Source of the DNA: Chondrosia reniformis
Taxonomy: Eukaryota > Porifera > Demospongiae > Chondrillida > Chondrillidae
Assembly: GCA_947172415.1 (NCBI GenBank)
Contig: OX359193.1
Coordinates: forward strand, 6,628,501 to 6,692,500
Length of the DNA: 64,000 bases
Direction of reading: 5' to 3'
Shown: in pieces, positions 24,201-33,500 of the stretch
How the letters are laid out: every line of letters starts with the position of its first letter
How positions within the stretch are numbered: position 1 is the stretch's first letter
Program-made: the position numbers and the translations under genes
Notes under the pieces: model-generated
Databases searched by the model: none
The model's input: only the letters and a program-made list of their open reading frames with translations
What the model was told of the DNA's origin: nothing

Positions 24201-27116
24201 ACTTGTTGTGATCAAAAGATCATTCCACATTGTATCTAAGACAGAGAGGTAGGTATGTGGGGATTGATAGGATAGGCTTACTTTGCCTTCCTTTTCAGAT
24301 ATTCATGAACCATTTTAGGTAGTTCATGAAAGAGGTTGTATGTCTCTGGTAACCATCCTGGAAAGGAAGCACCACTCCCTTCCATCTCAGCAGCCCTCTG
24401 TCCAACCACTGCCAACTGATCCTTACAAGTAATAACAAACTCACAAGGAAATTGGTTGATGAACTTGTTTGTAGAGGAAAGGGATCTAACACAATAATGG
24501 TAAGTGAGAGAGTAAGAGAAAAGTGGCTAATGAGAGAGAAAAGTGGACTAGGATGAGAAAAGACAAGCACAAAGTAATGTGGGAATGACATATGGTGACA
24601 GAATGAGAGGGGGAGTTAGATGTCGGTATCTGTGGGAACATTGTGAGGTCAAATAAAAATCAATAGATTGTGTACTTGAAATTTTTGAAGTTTGTAGTTA
24701 ACCACAAAATGTCCGCTTGCTCCTCTTTGTCAGCTATCTTGAATTCCTTGCGCGTCAGGAAGGACTTCACTAATTCCAAATCAGTGTACACAGAGAGAGG
24801 TCTCACTTGAGGCAGGTCAGCAGGACCCTGAGGGAGGTCTGCCGGATCACACCATACGTCACCATGGCGACTCTGCACATAGAGTGGAGGAGAAGCACAA
24901 GTGACTCCATCCACAGTAAGATGTGGCCGGGAGACAGTTGAACCTTTTGTGGTGGAACTGTGAACATTTTGACTTCCTCCCAAACAAAGTGGTCATGAGC
25001 TAGCAAGGAGTCTGGTCTCCATGGTAACAGGTGAATAGCTCTTAACAGTCCAGCCTGTATGTTAGGTGCCATGTCCACTGTCACTGCATCTGAATGAATA
25101 CACACATACACATACAGCACCACTACATACCTCACGTTAGGCATGCTTTATAATACGTATGTCTGTTAAAATAGATGACTGTAGATATATGATATACATT
25201 GCACAGTAACATGTTCACTCCATTCATACACACATTGTGACATGTCCACTCGGACACACATTGTGACATGTCCACTCGGACACACATTGTGACATGTCCA
25301 CTTGGACACACACATAATAACAGACCTCCAAACACAATATCCTTGAGAGGCCAGAGGATGTTGTATGCCAACTGTCGATTGGCAAAGTAGAAAGGCTTCA
25401 TGGCAAAGGTAGGCTCATCTGAATGCTGTATGGAGGAGCCAAACTCATCCAAGATATACCACAGGGGCACTCTCTCCTCAATAGAGTCCTAGCAAAAGTA
25501 GAATATACGATACCGGTTTACATAAGGAGAAACACTTGAAAGTGGGTCATTGCTAGAACATAAAACTCAAGTGATTAGTATAAGACAGTATACTGTTTAT
25601 GTGTGCTGTACCTTTGTTGGGAAGGAGTAAGCTGCATTAAATCTACATATATTGGAGTAAAGAAGAGTAATCTGCAATCTAGACACACACGGAAATCATA
25701 CTAAATATAGAAAACAATTGATGGCTAGCTGATTTGAAGTACTCATCCACTTTGACATGCCCAACCGAGTGCTAATGAGTACTACCAGTTTGAGGGATGT
25801 TCAGGCCTGCTACAGATACTCATCTCTTGGTTAGTCTTAAGTTATGCATGTGAGGTGGTTCACATTGTTTTTCTTGTTAAAGCACTGTAGTTGAGCACTT
25901 GTAGAGAATACTGATCAGCATCAGTAAATAGTGTCTAACGTATCCCTAGAATTCTCATGTAAACGGATTCATGATTACATTTCCTAAGCAAGGGAGATCC
26001 TCTTCAGGTTATTCTGAAAATGTAACTTGGATTATAGACACTCAGCATTCTTAGAATGGGGCCATGGTGAGGTGGCTAATGAAAACTGTACATTTATCAA
26101 ACTCCTGTTACTTTCAAGAAAGTTACAAGAGAAACTGAGGCACAAGTGGATGGGAGTGACTAGTCACCATCAAATCACAAGTTATATCAATTAGAAAATA
26201 AGCTGAATCTATGAGTGAACCTACATATTTCCTGCAAGGGACTCACTTCCACATCTCCTTTAAAATGCATTCCACTAGATCCTCATCTGGAGGTCCACCA
26301 TTCATAAGACCCTGATCTGTGCTCACTATGAGATGAGGGCAGAGATCAGAGAAGTATGGGTCAACATATGCTTCTCTGCTACTTGAACTTACTGACCTCC
26401 TTCTCCCTCTCCTTCTTTCCTTCCCTCTCCTTCTCTCCTTCCCTCTCCTCCTTCCTCTCCCTCTCCCTCTCCTCTCCCATTATCCTTGGTGCAGTTTCCC
26501 AGCTCCTTGCTGAGGCCCATCAAGGTAGCTATCCTATGGGCAAGACCTGGTATCCCTAGCAACTGTTTCTTAGCATACTCCACCTGATAGGTCCAGGCAT
26601 GGTCAATAAGGTATACACTACAAAACAATAACAATATATCCGGCACACAATATAGTCATCATGTGCCTCCATTTAATAATGATAGCAGGCAATATAGGGT
26701 ATTGGTTACATAAGACCTACCTATTTTCATTGTCTTTAGACACACCAGTTTCACAAGACACCACGACCTTGTAAGGACCTCTGACCTGCTCCTCATCCTC
26801 CAACTTAGTCAACATGAAACTGGCTCCAGCATCGTACACCTACACACCCAATAATTGTATGGTCATAGAATAGCCCTGAGCTCTCTGTAAAGCAGCCAGA
26901 TCAAGCTAAGATCTGCACCAGTGTAATAATGTTATAAATCTTTAATTGTGATGCAACTATATGTAAGAGCAATAGAAATCGCAAGATCAGCCGTGCCTCG
27001 TTAACAAGCTTTCTGTACAGTGCACTCCAGTATATATTGGGTATCTCTTCCAGCTGTTGTGAGTGAACCAGCTTAAACTGCTCGTATTCATCCACAGTAG
27101 TAACGGTTGTCGCCAT
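21275..27116 (-). CDS. TTLL12: TTLL12, tubulin-tyrosine-ligase-like protein 12 (15 exons)
   Basis: Model (high to low): 26997-27116, 26721-26839, 26397-26617, 26247-26325, 25612-25642, 25326-25488, 24944-25089, 24676-24872, 24282-24485, 23976-24087, 23734-23888, 22944-23094, 22592-22675, 22174-22228, 21275-21432. The total is 1,995 nt, 664 residues; remembered human length is about 644. Diagnostic blocks: [96 protein letters not shown] and [10 protein letters not shown]-x-RACKYHP. TTLL12 is a divergent TTL-family member reported to lack ordinary ligase activity and to affect tubulin and histone modification. Oddities: intron 1 seems to use a GC donor (GAG|GCACGG); exon 3 encodes a Gly/Glu-rich insert from a purine microsatellite; exon 7/8 needs a 71-bp intron to keep frame; the terminal exon has three further downstream copies; introns 6 and 11 (counted from the 5' end) contain minisatellites. 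Confidence 0.9.
21662..22048. mobile_element. Possible MITE with ~70-bp inverted ends in the last TTLL12 intron
   Basis: The left end ggtgagagctttggatgagg ... ctactgggccagacaac is mirrored on the right by gtctggcctagtggagaag ... ccaaagctcaacaggctcacc. The interior has no coding capacity. Left-end-like sequence also stands alone near 18100 and 19788 as part of the duplicated exon units. No target duplication is evident. Confidence 0.5.
23121..23710. repeat. 20-bp minisatellite, ~29 copies, in a TTLL12 intron
   Basis: Unit actaatataggtctgtaccc, with variants at the middle positions (gactg, gtccg, gtctc). From 23141 the array keeps an exact 20-bp register. It fills nearly all of the 639-bp intron 23095-23733 and reaches to about 25 bp from the acceptor used on the minus strand. 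It is not CRISPR: there are no unique spacers. Confidence 0.95.
25228..25312. repeat. 26-bp tandem repeat (~3 copies) in a TTLL12 intron
   Basis: The unit contains cacattgtgacatgtccact followed by cggaca, present three times with one C/T variant. It starts about a dozen bases inside the intron from the donor of exon 6. No function is suggested. Confidence 0.9.
26395..26482. repeat. Purine/pyrimidine microsatellite inside TTLL12 exon 3
   Basis: The plus strand is a run of ctccctctcc-type units; the coding (minus) strand is GGAGAG-like and would encode a Gly/Glu/Arg-rich stretch at the end of exon 3. The insert is absent from the vertebrate protein as I recall it. An alternative upstream donor that removes it was looked for and not found. 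Confidence 0.7.
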
Positions 27117-27164
27117 TTCTACGAGATTAATTAGTAGGTTGGTAATTTCCCCTTACTGCTAAAA
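27117..27164. promoter_or_regulatory. 48-bp bidirectional promoter between TTLL12 and RWDD2
   Basis: The two ATGs are only 48 bp apart on opposite strands. Both start codons sit in a YY1-like context: aaaatggctgcc on the plus side and AAATGGCG on the minus side. At least one transcript must start inside or beyond the neighbour's coding start, or both have extremely short leaders. No TATA box is evident. Confidence 0.6.
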
Positions 27165-28094
27165 ATGGCTGCCAAATCGAAGCAGTTACTCACACAGCAG
27201 TTGGAAGAAATAGACCTTATCCAATCCATGTATAGTAATGAGACGACAATAGAAGATGAGAAAGCGTTGTTGATGCTTCGTACGTATGTGAATAGTGTTG
27301 GTAACGAGCTACCTAAGGAAGTAGTCTTAAAAATTACGTGTGAGATTGATAACCCTACGTGTGCACGCACGGTGACAGTGAGTGACGAAAAAGATGGCGG
27401 CCAAATGACTACTACAAAGAGCAATAGTGTCTCGCACAAAGTAGAACTGATTCTCAGACTTCCTCCAAGCTATCCATCTAGTCATCCTGATGCTTCTGTT
27501 TGGAGCAATAACCTGACTCGTCACAGCCAGGATGCTCTTAATGAAGACCTGAAGGACTATATTCTTGAAGACATGGAATTAGGCGAGACCTTTCTCTTGC
27601 AGTGCATCCAATGGGTAACAGACAATGGAGGGAAATACTTTCCCATTTTAGAGAGACAGCCTTCAGCCTCAAGTGGTACTGAGGGGAAGGAGGACAAAGC
27701 TGAGAGCTTCTGTAGAATGTGGCTCTACATGCATCACATATACAGCAAGACAAAGCGGCGAAATATCCTTCAGCTTTCAAAGGACTATGATCTCACAGGA
27801 TTCTGTCTGCCAGGAAAACCCGGGGTGGTCTGTGTTGAAGGAACTATAAGGAATACAAAGGAATTCTATCAGCACCTGCGAAGTTGGAACTGGAAATCCA
27901 TCACTTGTAAAAAGCGTGAAATTGAGGATGTTTGTGAAAGTGATTTGAACTCATTTCGTAAGGTATCCAATTTTCAAGAGCTAACCTTTGATACTCACGG
28001 TCACAGATCAAATCACATGGATATGGGACAGTTTAGACAGTATTTAAGTGAACATAAACTTGACTATGCATTCAAACTTCTGTTTGATATTTAA
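27165..28094 (+). CDS. RWDD2: RWD domain protein of the RWDD2 family, intronless
   Basis: A single exon of 309 codons. Residues ~8-140 form an RWD domain (QQLEEIDLIQSMY at the start, LRLPPSYPSSHPDASVW in the middle). Residues ~175-305 form the RWDD2-type C-terminal domain (DUF1115): MWLYMHHIYSKTKRRNIL, DLTGFCLPGKPGVVCVEG and WNWKSITCKKRE are strongly family-like. Length agrees with RWDD2A/B (about 290-320 residues). The molecular role of RWDD2 is not well established; RWD domains mediate protein-protein contacts. It is head-to-head with TTLL12 and convergent with the SLC19 gene. An AATAAA lies at 28333-28338. A versus B orthology cannot be decided here. Confidence 0.9.
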   Translation: MAAKSKQLLTQQLEEIDLIQSMYSNETTIEDEKALLMLRTYVNSVGNELPKEVVLKITCEIDNPTCARTVTVSDEKDGGQMTTTKSNSVSHKVELILRLPPSYPSSHPDASVWSNNLTRHSQDALNEDLKDYILEDMELGETFLLQCIQWVTDNGGKYFPILERQPSASSGTEGKEDKAESFCRMWLYMHHIYSKTKRRNILQLSKDYDLTGFCLPGKPGVVCVEGTIRNTKEFYQHLRSWNWKSITCKKREIEDVCESDLNSFRKVSNFQELTFDTHGHRSNHMDMGQFRQYLSEHKLDYAFKLLFDI

Positions 28095-28441
28095 ATTTAT
28101 TTTACAATTATATCTTTATAGGAAATATTTATGTATATTACACACTTGGAATACTAACACTACTGTACTTGCTTGGGATTTTGTAAGATTTAGTAGAACT
28201 TTACGCTATTCTAGTTGTTGATCTGGTTGATAGCTCTCTGCAGCTTATGATGTAGTGCAACTATGGCTGTCTATATATACTGTGATCCATCCAATTTATT
28301 AAGATACATTATTGAAAGTATAAAATATTATGAATAAAAGTGTATTTTATACCTCAAAATGCAAACAATACATACTGTATGTAAATAATGGGCAATAATA
28401 AAAAAAATGAGCAAAATCACTGTACAAAAGCTGAAAATGGC
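28095..28441. terminator. Convergent 3' region of RWDD2 and the SLC19 gene
   Basis: The 347-bp region between the two stop codons contains AATAAA on the plus strand (28333-28338) and TTTATT on the plus strand near 28096, which is AATAAA for the minus-strand gene. The two 3' UTRs probably overlap. Confidence 0.5.
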
Positions 28442-30207
28442 CTAATCAATTTGATTGGCCTGGCTTGGTTCCAATAGACTTTTACTTTCCGTTAAACTGC
28501 TGTCACTATCATCCCTGTGCAATTTTGATTCTTTGGGTATCCAGCAGGGCTTGCAACTGTTCTTCCAGCCTGTGCTAGTCAACTTATATATTCCACTGAA
28601 CACAAATATCACTGCCAAGACATAGTAATAGAAGCTATACACTTTGAACTGCAGATTAATGATAACAGAAAGGAAATACTAATTGTATTTTTATTAGCCT
28701 ATTTATTAAATTATGTAAAGCAGTAAATGAACAAAGTCTAAACATAAGGAAACCTCTACTGCAATTTATATATTAGATGAAGTATTTGCTTTTTGAATCT
28801 TAACAGTAATAACTGTATAAACATGGCACAAACGTTTCTCAACCTACCTGTATCCTTGCATCTAAGTGGAGTCCAATCTTATCGGTCACTATAATGGTCA
28901 GAATGGTTTCAAGGAAAAGTGCTACTGTCATATTAATCCCAAATATTAGGCCATAGTTACGGTGTAACACTTGACAAGATATCTCTACCCTGTAGCAATG
29001 TAAAGCAATAACCTAGCTAGAGAGTACAATATGTACATTTAATACTCTAATTTATAAATGCACTTCAAATACTTTTTATTCTTGTATATCTGATTATTAT
29101 TCCTAATTCTACTTACGATGCAATTGTAATAAGAAATGAGTATGTTCCTCTGAACAGTATTTGGCAGATGTATGCCAACCACAGACTGTCAGCAATGGAT
29201 GCAACAAAGAGAAAACCACAATCAGCCAGACTGATGATACCGAGCACAATTTCCCCCCAAAGAGACCAGTTTACTCTCAGCACCGACACTGTAAGAGCAG
29301 CACCTGCACCAACTAGAGTGTCCGTAGCTACTACCAAACCATTGTACAACTTTTGTTGTTTGTGAGCTGTACTGTTTGATTCAGTCACTTCACTGTCTGA
29401 TTCGGCTGCAATATCTGTCCACAAGGATTGTACAAAGTTGCCAACCTGCAGCATACCACAAGTGGCAATGGCCCACCAAACAGACCATTTCAGTAGATGC
29501 AAGTTGCAATAAAACTGCTTTATGTCAGCAAATGCACAATTGATGTGTTTCTTGATATTTGTTTTAAAATTCCTTGGACAGGTACTCTGTCCGTAGCAAG
29601 AGCAGAGAGAGCGCGGTGGGTTAGGGAGCAACAGAGAAAATAGAGAAGCCACCAGAATACTGGCCAAAGAGAAATAGTGAAGGCCTTCTAAATTCAAAAC
29701 GGAAGTAGAATACAACAGTTGACCTAGATAACCTGATATAGACCTCCCCAGTAATACCGCAGCGCGGGTGAAGCTAGTGTACACTTTAAAGTGTCGCTTG
29801 TCTATCATAATGTAGATATATGCGTAGTAAGCTACTTCTGTTCCAGTAGCAATCCCGTACAACAACTGCATCAGCTTCATGAGCCCTAGAGAAGAGCCCC
29901 AGAGTAACAGCACCCGCGTCGACAAATAGGCAAGACTCTCCAATATTATAACCGGCTTGTAGACCAGAACATCCGAGAGCAGAAGGGCGCCGACACTCGC
30001 TACGAGATAACTGTAGGTCCAAATCGGGTAGACATCTTCTTCTAAGACGGAATTAGAGAATCCTTTTCCCGGGTTTGTGGGATCGCTCCGGTTGTGAGTC
30101 AGGAAGGGATTAAGGAATGGTTCCGACGGCTTAAACTCCTTAAAAAATCCATACAAACAAAGGACAATCACTGGAAGAGCTGCCTTAATCTTAGCTCGGA
30201 GACCCAT
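28442..30207 (-). CDS. SLC19: SLC19-family thiamine/folate transporter (3 exons)
   Basis: Model: 29117-30207, 28848-28989, 28442-28648; 479 residues, GT-AG introns. The protein opens ALPVIVLCLYGFFKEFKPSE, followed by PFLNPFLTHN; the family's 'RPSEPFL-x-P-Y/F' motif after TM1 is recognisable. Further hydrophobic segments follow (YSYLVASVGALLLSDVLVY, LMQLLYGIATGTEVAYYAYI, VWWAIATCGMLQVGNFVQSL, ETILTIIVTD, YYYVLAVIFVFSG), consistent with 12 TM helices, and the tail is a hydrophilic Ser/Asp-rich cytoplasmic end. Family length is about 490-600 residues. SLC19 members carry thiamine (A2, A3) or reduced folate (A1) across the plasma membrane. The block TGTEVAYYAYIY suggests the thiamine-type branch, but substrate cannot be decided from sequence alone. 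It is divergent from NME8 with 303 bp between start codons. Confidence 0.9.
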
Positions 30208-30510
30208 AAGTAGTGATAGTTAAATGGGTTCACAGGATATTGTGTAACATGCATAAATTTCGAGGATTGATTTGCACTGCCGTATACCATATATAGAGTA
30301 TATCTAGGCGGAAAAAAGATCAAAGCACCTCAACATACCATGAATAACTAGATAAATATGAATCTGTTTACTCTATGCTTACAGATTACGAGAATATAAT
30401 TTCAGTAGCTGGTGGTATTGCTAAATGTATATTACAATCCTCAAACAGCGCTACATCCGACGTTACTCTGAAGACACTGTCACTGTGGTTGTCTCGGCAA
30501 CCATTACAAA
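30208..30510. promoter_or_regulatory. Divergent promoter region of SLC19 and NME8
   Basis: This 303-bp region lies between the two start codons. The NME8 side carries an RFX X-box-like site (30488-30501). Nothing else is specific; a TATA-like tatatagagtatat run lies near 30290. Confidence 0.5.
30488..30501 (+). promoter_or_regulatory. RFX X-box-like site upstream of NME8
   Basis: GTTGTCTCGGCAAC matches the X-box pattern GTNRCC-N(0-3)-RGYAAC at every position but one (T for C). It lies 9 bp before the NME8 start codon. X-boxes bound by RFX factors mark ciliary genes from nematodes to vertebrates, and NME8 is an axonemal gene, so a functional site is plausible. Confidence 0.6.
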
Positions 30511-33500
30511 ATGCCGGCTAAGAAACAGGCGCAGTTGCAGGTACGGATTACTTGCTTAGCGATCCTGAATATCTAATCTATTTGCTAGGATTACTGAATA
30601 TACTTTTAATTTTAAAGGAAGAAGTTAGCACAGACGAAGATTGGAAAAATCTTGTAACTTCAAAAAAAGGCCTACTAGGTAAGAGAGTGTTATATTATTG
30701 GACTTTCAATTAGTCTATATTTAACCATGCAGGTATTTCTTATATTAAGTCAATGGCAGTAAGATTATTTATTAGTGTCTGCCTTGCAATACTAACATTT
30801 CGTTACTTACACACTCACAGTGTTAGATGTGTACTCGGAATGGTGTGGGCCTTGCAAGGCTGTGCATGGACTTTTCAGGAGACTTAAAAACGAATTAGGG
30901 GCGGAATTACTCACCTTTGTCGCAGTAAGCTATCTAGCATGTAATGGTTTAGCTCATTAGCAGGTTATTACAACTAAACACCCTATATATTATATCTGAG
31001 GCTTAACAATAATAATATTATTATTACTTGGATAACTTGGCTGATTGCTTACACATGTACATATATGGATATACTAGGACCCAGCTTGATGATAGGTTTA
31101 TATGGCATGTAGGCCAAGGCGGACACTCTAAGCTCCTTTGAAAAGTACAGGGGAAGGTCCCAACCGTGCTTCCTGTTCATGGCTGTAAGTGAATGTCTGC
31201 TTGTCAACAGCATGTATATTATGTGCATATATTATGTACTTACGTGTCCTTGAATGACTGGGAGGTGATCACTGGTTGACATTTTAGTAAGACTTTGGTC
31301 ACTTGGCTGGTCGGCGTAATATAATAATATATATAATAGTTATTATTCACTTCTTCTCCATAGTCCTTGCAGAGGTGTTAGTGCAATGAGCTTCTTGTTT
31401 CCTTATATGTATGTATACACTGTGTGTATCATGTATAATTTGCATATGCTTTGGCTTCTGTGTGTTCACTCCATCCCTGTTCTGTGTGTTCACTCCATCC
31501 CTGTTCTGTGTGTTCACTCCATCCCTGTTCTGTGTGTTCACTCCATCCCTGTTCTGTGTGTTCACTCCATCCCTGTTCTGTGTGTTCACTCCATCCCTGT
31601 TCTGTGTGTTCACTCCATCCCTGTTCTGTGTGTTCACTCCATCCCTGTTCTGTGTGTTCACTCCATCCCTGTTCTGTGTGTTCACTCCATCCCTGTTCTG
31701 TGTGTTCACTCCATCCCTGTTCTGTGTGTTCACTCCATCCCTGTTCTGTGTGTTCACTCCATCCCTGTTCTGTGTGTTCACTCCATCCCTGTTCTGTGTG
31801 TTCACTCCATCCCTGTTCTGTGTGTTCACTCCATCCCTGTTCTGTGTGTTCACTCCGTCCCTGTTCTGTGTGTTCACTCCGTCCCTGTTCTGTGTGTTCA
31901 CTCCGTCCCTGTTCTGTGTGTTCACTCCGTCCCTGTTCTGTGTGTTCACTCCGTCCCTGTTCTGTGTGTTCACTCCGTCCCTGTTCTGTGTGTTCACTCC
32001 GTCCCTGTTCTGTGTGTTCACTCCGTCCCTGTTCTGTGTGTTCACTCCGTCCCTGTTCTGTGTGTTCACTCCGTCCCTGTTCTGTGTGTTCACTCCGTCC
32101 CTGTTCTGTGTGTTCACTCCGTCCCTGTTCTGTGTGTTCACTCCGTCCCTGTTCTGTGTGTTCACTCCGTCCCTGTTCTGTGTGTTCACTCCGTCCCTGT
32201 TCTGTGTGTTCACTCCGTCCCTGTTCTGTGTGTTCACTCCGTCCCTGTTCTGTGTGTTCACTCCGTCCCTGTTCTGTGTGTTCACTCCGTCCCTGTTCTG
32301 TGTGTTCACTCCGTCCCTGTTCTGTGTGTTCACTCCGTCCCTGTTCTGTGTGTTCACTCCGTCCCTGTTCTGTGTGTTCACTCCGTCCCTGTTCTGTGTG
32401 TTCACTCCGTCCCTGTTCTGTGTGTTCACTCCGTCCCTGTTCTGTGTGTTCACTCCGTCCCTGTTCTGTGTGTTCACTCCGTCCCTGTTCTGTGTGTTCA
32501 CTCCGTCCCTGTTCTGTGTGTTCACTCCGTCCCTGTTCTGTGTGTTCACTCCGTCCCTGTTCTGTGTGTTCACTCCGTCCCTGTTCTGTGTGTTCACTCC
32601 GTCCCTGTTCTGTGTGTTCACTCCATCCCTGTTCTGTGTGTTCACTCCATCCCTGTTCTGTGTGTTCACTCCATCCCTGTTCTGTGTGTTCACTCCATCC
32701 CTGTTCTGTGTGTTCACTCCATCCCTGTTCTGTGTGTTCACTCCATCCCTGTTCTGTGTGTTCACTCCATCCCTGTTCTGTGTGCATGGCTAGACTGGCG
32801 GTATCCTGGTAGCTGTAGTGCGCGGTGCTAATGGACCTTTACTGGAGCATACCATTAAGGAACAGTTGGAGAGAGAAAAGAAAATCTTGGAAGGCAATGG
32901 GGAGAGAGTAGAAGTGAGAAGTACCTAGGCCTACAAATGGTTATATATAATATTGCTTATGTATGTATGTATGTTCATATGTACATATATGACATGCTAG
33001 ATTGAGGATGAACTTCCTGAGGAGGAATTGTTGGAAGATGAAGTAAAAGAGGAGAAAACTGAAGAAGAAGAAGTTCCAGGTACAATGTGTATGTGTAAAG
33101 GAATCGTTATCTATAAAAGAGGTTTAAATCCAATTGATGGTTGCTTGTAATTCACATACATACATGTTCTGTACTTACTATTGTAGAGTGTACATACATG
33201 TGATTATGCATCTTATGTGATAAAGTATGCCACACAATGTGCATCCATACCAGTGACACTATAGCTTGAGAGGAGTTTGATGGCATTCACCTTTCACCTC
33301 AAACTCCAAACACTGATCTAGTGTATGGCCCGTACGGTACATATATGTAAGTGTAGTATATATAAACACATATGATTGTGTATACACTTGTGCAGTGCCT
33401 ACAAGGAAGCAGTACACTATCGCCATCATTAAGCCTGACGCAGTGGAGGCCGGTGTTGTGGGCGACGTCCTGACCAAAGTGGAGGCAGCAGGACTAGAGG

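Noticed and set aside
31347-32831. Four overlapping repetitive open frames of 450-480 codons on both strands
   Set aside because: They are produced by the 24-bp minisatellite, whose unit is a multiple of three and lacks stops in several frames. All lie in NME8 intron 4.
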